Positions 19,064 through 28,667 are shown, numbered from the stretch's first letter. The stretch is 64,000 nt of DNA from Yinghuangia sp051388915 (GCF_051388915.1 NZ_JBPKBH010000016.1:1-64000); one strand, 5' to 3'. Notes: generated from the sequence alone by a model not told the origin. Program-made: numbers and translations.

Positions 19064-20320
19064 TCAGGTTGGCGGGTACCACGTCTGCGCGGGCCCGCGC
19101 TCGCACGGTTGGAGGCGCGGCACCGACCACCGGCCCGGAGCCGGGTCCCCGGCCGCGAGGCACTTCCCCGAGGCGGGGCTGACGAGCGCATCGGACGGCC
19201 CCGGCTGCCACTTCTGGGCGACGGCACCCGTACACGGCGCGAGGTACACCGTGCCGCCGCGCCCCGCCTCCAGGCATCTCCCGTCCTGGACCAGCGTGTT
19301 CGCGTCGCCCTTGGTCCACTCCTGCGCGGGCGACGCGTCGCACGTGGCCACGCCCGGCGTCCGGCCGTCCGACGGGGCGGCCAGGCACATGCCCGGCACG
19401 CCCGACGTGACCGCGCCGCGCGGCAGGCCGACCGCGGCGTCGAAGGAGAACGAGTCGGTGCGCAGCCCCACTCCGCCCTCCCAGACCTCGAAACCGGCCT
19501 GCACCGAGCACAGTTCGGAGTCCCTGGGGACGTACCCCCGCTGGGCCGCGTCCAGCGCGAACGCGCGCAGGTCGAGGTCGCGGACCGACGAGGCGGGGTC
19601 CTCCAGCAGGTAGACGATCACGGTGTGACTGCTCTTCTTGGGCAGTTGGTACACCGTGTACGACAGGCCCCCGATCCGCACCGGGTCGTCGGCCTTCTCC
19701 CCCGACGGCTTCTTGCCGCGGCTGTCGATCCAGATCATCAGCTCGGCGCTCTCGGTGAACGAGCACTCGCCGTGCACCGGGCTGAACCACAGGTCGTACG
19801 AAGCGTTCCAGGTACCGGAGTCGATCGTCGACGTGGTCCAACTGCTCACCGCGTACCGCAGGTTGTCGACGCGGATCGGCAGGACGCCGCCGTGCAGCGG
19901 GGTGGTGATGTGCGCGTACGCCCCCGGCCCGCGGTCCGGGTCGACCACCGTCCGCTCGTTCACCCCGCTCTGGCTGATGCGGAAGTCCGAGCCGCCGTCC
20001 GTACGGACGCACAGCCCGCCGACCGCGTTCCACTCGTTCGGATTCACCTGGTAGCGCCCGCCGTCGACCTCGCGCGCCGGGTGCCGGTTGATCTCGTCGG
20101 AGCACAACTCGCCCGCCTGCGGCACCACTTGCGCGATCGGCGCGGGCGGCCGCTCGTGCGCCTTGGCGGACCGCTGGAGGTCGCCCATGAAGCGCGGTGG
20201 CAGGAGCATCCAGGCACCCAGCAGCCCGGCCACCAGCAGCAGTGCGACGCCCGCGGTCAGCACCGGGTGGCTGCGGGCGGTGGACCGCAGCCGCGCGATC
20301 TCCCCCGACCTCGTCAACAC
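19064..20320 (-). CDS. Membrane-anchored GH12 endoglucanase-like domain fused to a ricin-B-type lectin (CBM13)
   Basis: 418 residues. An N-terminal signal anchor (about residues 20-42) puts the rest outside the cell. Residues ~70-298 match glycoside hydrolase family 12: WNASYDLWFSP, then SAELMIWIDS with the nucleophile at E193, and CSVQAGFEVWEGG with the acid/base at E278, close to Streptomyces GH12 cellulases. Residues ~300-418 form a ricin-type beta-trefoil with QEW/QKW/QTW repeats. Both catalytic glutamates are present, so it should cleave a beta-1,4-glucan or related polymer. It is the third gene of a tight operon with a GT2 synthase and a GH26, three bases behind the GH26 stop, which suggests editing of an exported polysaccharide rather than feeding on plant biomass. 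Confidence 0.88.
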   Translation of the reverse strand: MLTRSGEIARLRSTARSHPVLTAGVALLLVAGLLGAWMLLPPRFMGDLQRSAKAHERPPAPIAQVVPQAGELCSDEINRHPAREVDGGRYQVNPNEWNAVGGLCVRTDGGSDFRISQSGVNERTVVDPDRGPGAYAHITTPLHGGVLPIRVDNLRYAVSSWTTSTIDSGTWNASYDLWFSPVHGECSFTESAELMIWIDSRGKKPSGEKADDPVRIGGLSYTVYQLPKKSSHTVIVYLLEDPASSVRDLDLRAFALDAAQRGYVPRDSELCSVQAGFEVWEGGVGLRTDSFSFDAAVGLPRGAVTSGVPGMCLAAPSDGRTPGVATCDASPAQEWTKGDANTLVQDGRCLEAGRGGTVYLAPCTGAVAQKWQPGPSDALVSPASGKCLAAGDPAPGRWSVPRLQPCERGPAQTWYPPT

Positions 20321-20323
20321 GGC

Positions 20324-21658
20324 TCAGCCCGCCCCGGCCCGTGTGGTCCGGGTCGCCGTCGGCGGCTTCGAACCGGCGGGCCGCGTCGTGGTCCGGGTGG
20401 GCGGTCTCGTCGTCGGGCGCGGCGGGGACGAACTCGGCGGGGCCTTCGTCGTCGGAGCCGCCGGAGTCGAGGGCACGGCCGACGGTGTGCTGGACGACGG
20501 CGCGCCGGACGGCTCGGCGGACCTGTCGACGGCCCGCAGCGGCGTGGCCTTCAGCGTCCACTTGACGTCGTACCGCGCGTCCCCCATGCCGGTACGGTAG
20601 GCCGCCGACGCCGCCGGGGACACGGCGATGCGCCAGTCGGCCTGGCGCTCCTTGCGCGCCTCGTACCAGATGACGCCGATGATGTCGGGGTTGCCGGGGA
20701 GTTGGCGGAACATCTCGTTGATCCACTCCGCCTTGCGCCCGTCGAAGTCCACCGCACCCGTCTCGGTGATGACGACGGGCCGCTGGGTGAACTTGCGCAG
20801 CTCCTGCACCGTCGGCTGGAAGATCTCGTCGAAGGACTTGTACTTCTCGACGCCCTTGGTGCCGAAGTAGCCGGACAGCCCGACCCAGTCAACGTATTCG
20901 TCGCCCGGGTAGAGCGACTGCACCGGCGTCGAGCCGTCGTAGTCGCGGTTCGGACTCCACACCCAGGTCACGTCGTTCGCGCCGACCTGCGTGAAGATGT
21001 CGTGGACGTGCCGCCACGCCTGGATGTACTGGTCCGTCGTGTTGCCGTTGGCCTGGGCCGCCCACGGGTACCAGAAGCCGTTCATCTCGTGAGCGAAGCG
21101 GATCGCGACGGGGTAGCCGAGCTCCTTGATGCCCTGCGCCCACTTGGTGACGTAGTCGTCGAACTGGCCCGCGATGATGTGGCGGAGCGCGTACGCGGGC
21201 TGGTTGCCGCGCTCTTCCTCGATCGGGCTCTCCTTGGTGAAGTCCCAGGGCTCCCAGGCCATCAGCGGCATCAGGCCGCGTTTGGCCACCTGGTCGAACA
21301 GCCGCCGGTCGAACGGGGAGTCGGCCCAGCCGACGGAGAATTGCAGCACGGAGGGGTCGCGTCCGACCGCGCGGGAGAAGTCGTCCAGCGGTGCGAGGTC
21401 GTACGAGCCGTGCGCGGTCATGATGCCGAGGAACTTCTTGCCGGCCGGCGGGAACACCTCGACCGGCGCCTTGGCGACGCGCTCCTTGACCCACGCGGGC
21501 GGCGGCTGGCGCTCGGGCAAGGGTCCGCCCATGCCGGGGGCTTCCGAAGCGGCCTGCGAGTCGACGAGGTCGGGCGCCCAGACGAATGTGTAGGTGACCA
21601 TCAGGGCCAGCACGAGGGCACCCAGCATGCGGGGAACGGTGATACGCACGACCGTCAC
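20324..21658 (-). CDS. Secreted or anchored GH26 glycosidase (beta-mannanase/lichenase type) with Pro/Thr/Ser tail
   Basis: 444 residues. N-terminal hydrophobic segment (about 8-28) as signal peptide or anchor. The (beta/alpha)8 domain (about 75-345) has the GH26 acid/base E191 in RFAHEMNGFWYPW and the nucleophile E299 in VVITETGAV, with family features WEPW and WVWSPN. The last ~70 residues are a disordered Ser/Thr/Pro/Arg tail without a recognisable binding module. GH26 enzymes cleave beta-1,4-mannan or mixed-linkage glucan. The start overlaps the GT2 stop by four bases (ATGA), so the two are translationally coupled. Confidence 0.9.
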   Translation of the reverse strand: MTVVRITVPRMLGALVLALMVTYTFVWAPDLVDSQAASEAPGMGGPLPERQPPPAWVKERVAKAPVEVFPPAGKKFLGIMTAHGSYDLAPLDDFSRAVGRDPSVLQFSVGWADSPFDRRLFDQVAKRGLMPLMAWEPWDFTKESPIEEERGNQPAYALRHIIAGQFDDYVTKWAQGIKELGYPVAIRFAHEMNGFWYPWAAQANGNTTDQYIQAWRHVHDIFTQVGANDVTWVWSPNRDYDGSTPVQSLYPGDEYVDWVGLSGYFGTKGVEKYKSFDEIFQPTVQELRKFTQRPVVITETGAVDFDGRKAEWINEMFRQLPGNPDIIGVIWYEARKERQADWRIAVSPAASAAYRTGMGDARYDVKWTLKATPLRAVDRSAEPSGAPSSSTPSAVPSTPAAPTTKAPPSSSPPRPTTRPPTRTTTRPAGSKPPTATRTTRAGAG

Positions 21659-23805
21659 CCCACCGCCCGGCGGCCGGGGGCACCGGCGGCCGTCTCGTCG
21701 TAGTAGACGCCGTCGAAGTCGGCGGCAGAGCCCCTGAGTTCGGCTCCCGCGTCACCGAGTTCCGAGTGGGAGTCGAAGTCGTCCGCAGAGCCACTGAGTT
21801 CGGCCCCGGCGTCACCGGGTTCTGCGTGGGAGCCGAGGTCGCCCGCAGGCTCGCCGAGTTCGGTCGCGCCCTTGCCGAGTTCGACCGCGCCGCCCCCGGG
21901 TTCCCCACGCTGCCCCGGCACCGAGCCGAGGGCCTTCGCCGTCGGTACGGGCGCCTCCGCGTCCGCCGCCCGCCGCGACCGCGCCTCCACCCGCTCGCGC
22001 GCCTCCCGCACCTGCTCGGCGCGAGCCGCCGCGGCCTTGACGGCGTCGCGGGCCGCGCGGCGGCCAGTGAACAGCGACATCAGCGGCGGCATGAGCCCGG
22101 TGAACAGCGCCAGCCCCGCCCAAACCCGCAGCACCGTCTGGTCGTTGGACAGCATGACGCTCGCGCCGATCAGCCCGCCGGCCAGCGCCGCCCAGAACAG
22201 GTGCAGGCGGAACGTGCCCAACGACTCGGCGCTGCGCAGTTCGCCCTTCGCGGTGACCGCGTACGCGAGCGGCCTGCGCAGGATCGCCGCGACCGCCGCG
22301 GAGACGTACACCGGCCCCGCGAACAGCGTCAGCGCGATCCCCGCCGCCCCCACCTCGCGGCGCTCGTGGGCCGCCAGGTTGAACCGCCGCAGCCACAGCC
22401 ACAGCACGAACCAACTGCCCATGCTCGCACCCCAGAGGGCCAGCCAGTGGGCGCCGTTGACGCGCATCGCGCTGATGCCGCAGAGCAGGTACGTGGCCGT
22501 CGCCACGATGCCGAGCAGGCTCGTCACCGCGACGCTCGGGTAGTAGAACTGCACGAAGCCGTACAGGATGCGCTGCCGCAGGCTCAGCCGGATCCCGGAG
22601 CGCAGCTTGCGGTCCAGGAGGATCTCCCAGATGCCGTACGCCCAGCGCTTCTGCTGGTTGAAGTAGTCCGTCCAGGACGTCGGCCCCTCGCCGATCGCCA
22701 GCACGTCCGGCGTGTAGACGCCCTTCCACCGGTTCCCCGTCTCCGGGTTGTCGGTGCCCTGGATCCGCATGCTGGTCAGGTGGTCCTCGATGATCGAGTC
22801 CTGATAGCCGCCGATCTGCCGCCACGCGGTGGGCCGGTAGAGGTGGTTGGTGCCGATCAGCAGGGGCGCGTCGAGGCCGTTGCCGCCGCGCTCCACGACG
22901 CCGCTGAACATGAACTGCTGGACGCCGGCGCCGTGCGCGACCCAGTTGTCGTACATGTTCCCGTACACCTGCGGGGCGACGACGAACGCGACGTCGGGGT
23001 CGCGGAAGTAGCCGAGGGTGCGTTCCAGGAAGCAGGGCAGCGGCACGTGGTCGGGGTCCATCTGCGCCACGACGTCGTACTTGTGCTCGTGCTCGGCACG
23101 CCACGAGTTGTGGTTGCCCGACTTGGTCTTGGCCCGGAACTCGCCTTCCAGGCGGTTGTATTCGGGACGCCCCTTGCGGCTGAAGTGGTGCACGCCGATG
23201 CGCGCGGCCATCGCCTTCACCTCGGGGTCGTCGCCCTCGTCGAGGATCCAGACGTCCACCTCGCCGTCGTACTCGATCTCCTTCATCGCGACGAGCGTGC
23301 GCTCCACGATCTCGATCGGCTCCTTGGCCGGGACGATCGTCGTGAGCACCGCGACGCGCAGGCCCGACTGCGCCTCGACCGGTATCGGGTCACGCGCGCG
23401 GGACGCGAAAATCCACACCGAGACGGTCTGGACAAGGCGGGTGAGTTCCACGATGATCACGGCGCAGAACGCGATGCGCGCGACCGTGAGCTTCCATCCG
23501 TCGATCCAGGTGACGCCCGCTCCGGGGACGTGCTCGGGGAGCAGCAGCCAGCCCACGAAGGCCAGGCCCGCGGCGGCGTTGACCAGCACGAGCACGTGCA
23601 GCGTGAACTTGGTCCAGGGACGCGCGACCGCGCGGAAGCCGACCGTGTAGGGGCCTTCCGGCGCCGGGGTCAGCGGCCCCGCGACGGTCGCGCAGTCCAG
23701 ATACGCGCGGTGGGCTATTCGGTTCCTGCGCTCGCGCTTGTTGGCGCGGCGCACGCGTCCCTCGCGAGCCCTTCGACGGCCACGGCGGTCCCCCGTCCCA
23801 GACAC
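21655..23805 (-). CDS. Cellulose-synthase-like family 2 glycosyltransferase
   Basis: 716 residues. GTG start with GGAGGG nine bases upstream. Two membrane helices (about 67-90 and 107-135), a processive GT-A domain with the aspartates of DEGDD and MDPDH (DxD at 250-252), the ED of IIEDH (340-341) and the QQKRW signature (384-388, the QxxRW motif), then several C-terminal membrane helices (about 405-580). This is the architecture of BcsA/CslA-type synthases that polymerise and export beta-glycans. No PilZ domain is seen. The C-terminal ~130 residues are disordered and end with a duplicated 20-residue unit. Product identity (glucan, mannan or glucomannan) is inferred only from the GH26 and GH12 genes downstream. 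Confidence 0.92.
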   Translation of the reverse strand: MSGTGDRRGRRRAREGRVRRANKRERRNRIAHRAYLDCATVAGPLTPAPEGPYTVGFRAVARPWTKFTLHVLVLVNAAAGLAFVGWLLLPEHVPGAGVTWIDGWKLTVARIAFCAVIIVELTRLVQTVSVWIFASRARDPIPVEAQSGLRVAVLTTIVPAKEPIEIVERTLVAMKEIEYDGEVDVWILDEGDDPEVKAMAARIGVHHFSRKGRPEYNRLEGEFRAKTKSGNHNSWRAEHEHKYDVVAQMDPDHVPLPCFLERTLGYFRDPDVAFVVAPQVYGNMYDNWVAHGAGVQQFMFSGVVERGGNGLDAPLLIGTNHLYRPTAWRQIGGYQDSIIEDHLTSMRIQGTDNPETGNRWKGVYTPDVLAIGEGPTSWTDYFNQQKRWAYGIWEILLDRKLRSGIRLSLRQRILYGFVQFYYPSVAVTSLLGIVATATYLLCGISAMRVNGAHWLALWGASMGSWFVLWLWLRRFNLAAHERREVGAAGIALTLFAGPVYVSAAVAAILRRPLAYAVTAKGELRSAESLGTFRLHLFWAALAGGLIGASVMLSNDQTVLRVWAGLALFTGLMPPLMSLFTGRRAARDAVKAAAARAEQVREARERVEARSRRAADAEAPVPTAKALGSVPGQRGEPGGGAVELGKGATELGEPAGDLGSHAEPGDAGAELSGSADDFDSHSELGDAGAELRGSAADFDGVYYDETAAGAPGRRAVG
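21712..21831. repeat. In-frame 60-bp duplication in the GT2 C-terminal tail
   Basis: Two adjacent 60-base units (21712-21771 and 21772-21831) encode SHAEPGDAGAELSGSADDFD-like 20-residue repeats in the cytoplasmic tail of the glycosyltransferase. Confidence 0.85.
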
Positions 23806-23923
23806 GGACCGTGTCCCTCCCTTTGGTGCTTGGTGTTCGTGCTTCTTGCTTCGTTCCGATACGCACGGACGCGGTACGCGCCGCCGCTCGCGGCCGCGGC
23901 GCGCGTGCGCTACTTCGTCCGCA

Positions 23924-25036
23924 TCAGCTCGTCTTCACCTGGATCGAGTTGGCGATCTCGTCCATCAGCGAGACGGGCGGCGCCTCGGCGGTGCGGTCCA
24001 GGCACATCTGGAACACGGCCACCTCGGTGGTTGTGCCGACGCGCACGGACAGGACTCCGCAGTAACTGCTCGGCGCGGTCTTCCCGACCAGGTTCGGCAG
24101 GTCCCACATGACGAGGTAGGCGTCGTTCCCCTGGAGGGTGAGCGCCTGCTGCTTCAGCGGCTTGGGCGCCGGTTCGGCTGCGTCGGTCTGGACGGCGACC
24201 AGTTCCCCGCCCATGCCCAGGGTCAGCGACTTGAGGTCGGACCAACCGCCGCTCAGCAGGCGGAGGTTGTGCACGACGGTGCCCCGGGAGCAGCTTCCGC
24301 CCGCGCGTCCCGTGCACTCGTACGGCGCGAGCACGAACCGGTTCTCCTCGCTCGTCGCCTTGGGGTCGACCTGCGGGGTCCACCCGGTCGGGACGGAGAA
24401 GACCACGATCTCCTTCGGGCCGGTGACGGACTGCGCGCCCGCGATCGGCTTGCCCCCGGCCAGCGGCGTACCCGCGAAGCCGTCGGGGCTGGCGACGTCC
24501 GTGGGCAGCGCGACGGTGGGCGGCGGCGTCGACGAGGGCGCGGAGGTCGTGGTGGTCTTGTCGTCGTCACCCTGGCCGAGGAAGTAGCCGCCGACACCGG
24601 TGCCGACCGCGATGACGGCCGCCACGACGGCCATGATGACGAACCGTTTGCGCCGGTTCGGCTCGACGGCCTCGAACTGCACGGGTGTGATCGGCTGCGG
24701 GATGGGACGGTCCGCTCCCGGCCACGGCGGTGACGACGACGGCGAGGAGGACGAGGAGGACGCCGAACCGGCCCCCGACGCGGGTGCGGCCACGGTCGGC
24801 TGCGAGGCCGCCGCTTCGTCACGCACCGTGTACGGCGGCTGCGGTCCGGAGGGCGGCGCCGGCGCCCCGGAGTCCTGCGCGTTCGCTTGTGCCTGGTCCC
24901 CCGCGCTCGAAGACTGAAGGAAGTCCGACTGGAGGCGGAAGTCGTCCGTCCACGACGAACCGTTCCACCAACGCAGCGTGTTCGGCTGCCCCGAAGGATC
25001 CTTGTACCAGCCGCTCGGCCGGTTCTCCGTCACCAT
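23924..25036 (-). CDS. DUF2510 membrane protein with extracytoplasmic domain
   Basis: 370 residues from the ATG at 25036. N-terminal DUF2510 motif (GWYKDPSGQPNTLRWWNGSS, then W), a Ser/Pro-rich linker, a basic stretch and a single membrane helix (about 132-153, FVIMAVVAAVIAVGTGVGGY), an acidic-Thr linker and an external domain of ~190 residues with four cysteines that could form disulfides. DUF2510 is widespread in actinobacterial membrane proteins and of unknown function. It is 118 bases upstream of the GT2 gene on the same strand, so co-transcription with the polysaccharide operon is possible. Confidence 0.85.
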   Translation of the reverse strand: MVTENRPSGWYKDPSGQPNTLRWWNGSSWTDDFRLQSDFLQSSSAGDQAQANAQDSGAPAPPSGPQPPYTVRDEAAASQPTVAAPASGAGSASSSSSSPSSSPPWPGADRPIPQPITPVQFEAVEPNRRKRFVIMAVVAAVIAVGTGVGGYFLGQGDDDKTTTTSAPSSTPPPTVALPTDVASPDGFAGTPLAGGKPIAGAQSVTGPKEIVVFSVPTGWTPQVDPKATSEENRFVLAPYECTGRAGGSCSRGTVVHNLRLLSGGWSDLKSLTLGMGGELVAVQTDAAEPAPKPLKQQALTLQGNDAYLVMWDLPNLVGKTAPSSYCGVLSVRVGTTTEVAVFQMCLDRTAEAPPVSLMDEIANSIQVKTS

Positions 25037-25301
25037 GCGGCGAGATGCTAGCAGGATCGGATTTTCCCAAGAGACGAACACCATCGGTCCCGCGCGAAAC
25101 GGTAATACGACGTTCCGGTCCGGTAACCGACAGCCACCATCCGCATCTGCCGCCAAAGCCGCAAATCGCCTGACTCGCAGTGATCATCCTCCGGTCGACA
25201 ACCGACCGGACGGCGGCACTCGGACGCCCGGGACGAAGCGCCCGGGGGAGCCGTCCGAACGAGCCGCCCGGGACCGGCCGCCCGGCACCGGCCGCCCCGG
25301 A

Positions 25302-26375
25302 TCAGACGTTGAAGCGGAACTCCACGACGTCGCCGTCCTGCATGACGTAGTCCTTGCCCTCCATGCGGGCCTTGCCCTTGGCGCGTGCCTCGGCGCGCGA
25401 GCCGGTCTCGACGAGGTCGTCGAAGGCGATCACCTCGGCCTTGATGAAGCCGCGCTGGAAGTCGGTGTGGATCACACCGGCGGCCTCGGGGGCGGTGGCG
25501 CCCTTCTTGATCGTCCAGGCGCGGGCCTCCTTGGGACCGGCCGTGAGGTAGGTCTGGAGGCCGAGGGTGACGAAGCCGACGCGGGCGAGCAGGGACAGGC
25601 CGGACTCGTCCTGGCCGAGGCTCTGGAGGAGTTCGAGGGCCTCGTCGTCGGGCAGTTCGATCAGCTCGGACTCGATCTTGGCGTCCAGGAAGATCGCCTC
25701 GGCCGGGGCGACGAGTGCGCGCATCTCGGCCTTCAGCTCCTCGTTCGTCAGCTCTTCCTCGTCGACGTTGAAGACATAGAGGAACGGCTTGGCGGTCAGC
25801 AGGTGCAGCTCGCGCAGCGGGGCGGAGTCGAGCCCGGCGGCGAACACCGTCTGCCCGCTCTCCAGGACCTTCTGCGCCTCCTCGACCGCCTGGGCGGCGA
25901 CCGCCGACTCTTTCTTCAGGCGCGACTCCTTCTGGAGGCGCGGCAGGACCTTCTCGATGGTCTGGAGGTCGGCCAGGATCAGCTCGGTGTTGATGGTCTC
26001 CATGTCGTCCTTCGGCGAGACCTTGCCGTCGACGTGGACCACGTCCGGGTCGGTGAACACCCGAATGACCTGGCAGATCGCGTCCGACTCGCGGATGTTG
26101 GCGAGGAACTTGTTGCCCAGGCCCTCACCCTCGGAGGCGCCGCGCACGATGCCCGCGATGTCGACGAAGTCGACCGTGGCCGGGAGCACCTTCTGCGAGC
26201 CGAAGATCTCGGCGAGCTTGCCAAGCCGCTCGTCGGGGACGCCCACCACGCCCACATTGGGCTCGATCGTCGCGAAGGGGTAGTTCGCGGCGAGCACGTT
26301 GTTCTTGGTCAGGGCGTTGAACAGGGTGGACTTGCCGACGTTGGGCAGACCGACGATTCCGATGGTGAGCGACAA
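25302..26375 (-). CDS. ychF: Redox/ribosome-associated ATPase YchF (Obg-like, OLA1)
   Basis: 357 residues. G1 is GLPNVGKSTLFN, followed by ANYPFATIEPNVGVV and DIAGIVRGASEGEGLGNKFL, and the C-terminal TGS-like domain (GVIHTDFQRGFIKAEV, ending EFRFNV). The specificity motif (NVDEEEL region) fits YchF, which prefers ATP. There is no in-frame ATG at the right place: MSLTIGIVGLPN must begin at a TTG at 26375, supported by AGGGAAG five bases upstream and by the conserved family start. Stand-alone gene. Confidence 0.95.
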   Translation of the reverse strand: MSLTIGIVGLPNVGKSTLFNALTKNNVLAANYPFATIEPNVGVVGVPDERLGKLAEIFGSQKVLPATVDFVDIAGIVRGASEGEGLGNKFLANIRESDAICQVIRVFTDPDVVHVDGKVSPKDDMETINTELILADLQTIEKVLPRLQKESRLKKESAVAAQAVEEAQKVLESGQTVFAAGLDSAPLRELHLLTAKPFLYVFNVDEEELTNEELKAEMRALVAPAEAIFLDAKIESELIELPDDEALELLQSLGQDESGLSLLARVGFVTLGLQTYLTAGPKEARAWTIKKGATAPEAAGVIHTDFQRGFIKAEVIAFDDLVETGSRAEARAKGKARMEGKDYVMQDGDVVEFRFNV

Positions 26376-26560
26376 CGTGGCTTCCCTAGAAGTGGTGGGG
26401 GCGGCTGGTGGGGTGGGTGCGGGACCCGCCCGGGTGCGCCGGAGCAGGGTACGCCGCTGCCATTCTATCGGCGCCGCGCACCGCCTCTGCCTGGGCAGTG
26501 CAGGTTGGGGGGCTTTCCTCTCCCCCGTGCCCCGCGTACCTCCTAGCTTGGACGGGAGAC

Positions 26561-26614
26561 ATGGCGACCACACACGCATCTACGGGGACCGGGGGCCGAC
26601 CGTGGCAACACTGA
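26561..26614 (+). CDS. Possible 17-codon upstream open reading frame
   Basis: ATG at 26561 preceded by GGGAGA reads 17 codons (MATTHASTGTGGRPWQH) and stops at 26614, overlapping the GTG start of the next gene at 26602. A TAGCTT box lies at 26544-26549. It may be a leader peptide coupled to the following gene, or chance. Confidence 0.3.
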   Translation: MATTHASTGTGGRPWQH

Positions 26615-27162
26615 ACCGCGTGGCCGGGCCGGACGCCGTGCGCTGGGAGGGCACCAGACACATCTGGGAGCTGCGGCGTTCGGCGCCGGGCGTCATGCTC
26701 GCGGGACTCCTGCTTGTCCTCGGCGGCACCGCGGCGCTGTTCTCCGTGGTCGGCGTGGCCCTGGCGGCAATCGGCCCGGCCTGCGTGTGGGCGTACGCGA
26801 AACGCAGGCTCGCGATCACGGGCAGCCACCTCGTGCTGTACGACACCTCCGGGCCGAAGCACTTGGCCTGGGAGGACATCCGCCACGTCACCCTCCGCAT
26901 GACCGGGAACAGCCTGTATGGGCAGGCGCACCTGTCGGTCGGCACGCACACGCTCGCCGCCACCGAGGAACTGCGCATCCGGTACGTCGAGACAAGGCTG
27001 TTCCGCACCCTCGCCCACGACCTCTTCACGCCGCTCCACACGCGAGGCATCACCTTCATCGTCGAGAGCCCCGACATCATCGCGGCCGAGATCCGGCAGC
27101 GCGCGGGCAACCCGCGCATCGCGCCGCCGCCCGGACCGATCCCGGAACTGCCGGACAACTGA
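26602..27162 (+). CDS. Hypothetical membrane protein with PH-like domain
   Basis: 186 residues from a GTG at 26602. Two adjacent membrane helices (about 28-48 and 49-66), then a beta-rich domain starting RRLAITGSHLVLYD that resembles the bacterial PH-like domains found after paired helices. Arg/Pro-rich C-terminus. Function unknown. It is divergent from ychF and 149 bases ahead of rmuC on the same strand. Confidence 0.75.
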   Translation: MATLNRVAGPDAVRWEGTRHIWELRRSAPGVMLAGLLLVLGGTAALFSVVGVALAAIGPACVWAYAKRRLAITGSHLVLYDTSGPKHLAWEDIRHVTLRMTGNSLYGQAHLSVGTHTLAATEELRIRYVETRLFRTLAHDLFTPLHTRGITFIVESPDIIAAEIRQRAGNPRIAPPPGPIPELPDN

Positions 27163-27311
27163 GCGCGACGGGCCGAGGCGCGTTGGGACGTTGGGACGTT
27201 GGGGCGTCGGCCACGGGCGACGGGCAGGGCCCGACGGGCAGGGCCCGACGGGCCGGGCGCCGTCGGCGTGCCGCGGCGGTGCGGGCGGCGCTGAGCCGCA
27301 AGGATGAACGT

Positions 27312-28574
27312 ATGGACGTCACCGCTGTGTTGCTGCTGCTCATCGGCCTCGCGCTGGGCGCCGCCCTGGGCGTGCTGTGGACGCGGACGCAGTCGAGCGC
27401 CCGGATCGCCCGCCTGGAGGCCGAGCACAACGCCGCCCTCGACGCCGTCACCATCGCCGAGCGCGCGCAGGAGCAGATGAGCGAGCGCTTCCGGGCGCTG
27501 TCCGCCGACGCGCTCGCGCGCAGCAACGCGCAGTTCCTGGAGCTGGCGGACCACCGTTTCCGAATCGCGGGTGACCCGATCCGCGAGACCCTCGACAAAC
27601 TGGACGGGCGGCTCGGCGAGTTGGAGCGCACCCGGGCCGCCGCGTCCGCCGCGCTCAGCCGCCAGATCGACGATGTGCGGCTGGCCGGCGAGCAGTTGCG
27701 CCGCGAGACGGCGTCGCTGGTCACCGCGCTGCGCAAGCCGGACGTACGGGGACGCTGGGGCGAGATGCACCTGCGCCGTGCGGTCGAGTTGGCCGGCATG
27801 GTCGAGCGGTGCGACTTTGACACGCAGACGTCGGTGAGCACCGACGACGGGCTCTACCGCCCGGACATGGTGGTGCACCTGGCAGGCGGCAAGCACGTGG
27901 TGGTCGACTCCAAGGTGCCGCTCGCCGCGTTCCTCGACGCCGCGGAAAGCGACGACGAGGCGGTGCGGGCCGAGCGCATGGTCGCGCACGCGCGGCAGCT
28001 CCGCACGCACGTGGACCAGTTGGGCGGCAAGGCGTACTGGCAGAAGATCCAGACCACTCCGGAGTTCGTGGTCCTCTTCGTGCCGGGCGAGGCGTTCCTC
28101 GCGCAGGCTCTGGAGCAGGAGCCGGGCCTGATGGAGTACGCCGCCGCGCGCAAGGTCGTGCTGGCGACGCCGACCACGCTGATCGCGCTGCTGCGCACGG
28201 TCGCGTACGCGTGGAGCCAGGACGCGCTGGCCGACGGCGCCCGCGAGGTGTTCGAGCTGGGCCGCGAGCTGTACGACCGGCTCGGCAACCTCGGCGAGCA
28301 CCTGGACCGGCTGGGCCGTTCGCTGACCGGCGCGGTCGGCGCCTACAACCGCACGATTGGTTCGCTGGAGGCGCGCGTGCTGGTCAGCGCGCGGCGCATG
28401 CGCGATCTGCGCCTGGTCGAGGACGACTTGGCGGTACCGTCGCAGGTCGAGCAGACGGCCCGGTCGCTGTCCGCTCCGGAACTGGTGGCGTCGGCGGAGG
28501 AGGGGAACCGGCTGCGCTCGCTGCCGCCGCTGGACGGGACGCACGGCGCGCCGTCGGCGTCCTCGCGCGAGTGA
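27312..28574 (+). CDS. rmuC: DNA recombination protein RmuC
   Basis: 420 residues. N-terminal membrane anchor (about 3-22), coiled coil (about 30-150, RLEAEHNAALDAVTIAERAQ), then the RmuC nuclease-like domain (GRWGEMHLRRAVELAGMVE, HVVVDSKVPLAAFLDA, TPEFVVLFVPGEAFL, ATPTTLIALLRTVAYAW). RmuC limits recombination between inverted repeats. AAGG precedes the ATG. It is notable that minisatellite repeats flank this gene on both sides, but that link is only positional. Confidence 0.94.
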   Translation: MDVTAVLLLLIGLALGAALGVLWTRTQSSARIARLEAEHNAALDAVTIAERAQEQMSERFRALSADALARSNAQFLELADHRFRIAGDPIRETLDKLDGRLGELERTRAAASAALSRQIDDVRLAGEQLRRETASLVTALRKPDVRGRWGEMHLRRAVELAGMVERCDFDTQTSVSTDDGLYRPDMVVHLAGGKHVVVDSKVPLAAFLDAAESDDEAVRAERMVAHARQLRTHVDQLGGKAYWQKIQTTPEFVVLFVPGEAFLAQALEQEPGLMEYAAARKVVLATPTTLIALLRTVAYAWSQDALADGAREVFELGRELYDRLGNLGEHLDRLGRSLTGAVGAYNRTIGSLEARVLVSARRMRDLRLVEDDLAVPSQVEQTARSLSAPELVASAEEGNRLRSLPPLDGTHGAPSASSRE

Positions 28575-28667
28575 GCGGGAGCTTCGGGCCCGCGCTCGGC
28601 GATGCACGGCACCGAGGACGAGGAAGGGACAGGCTCTCCCGGCCGCAGTGCCGGATCGGATCATGAG

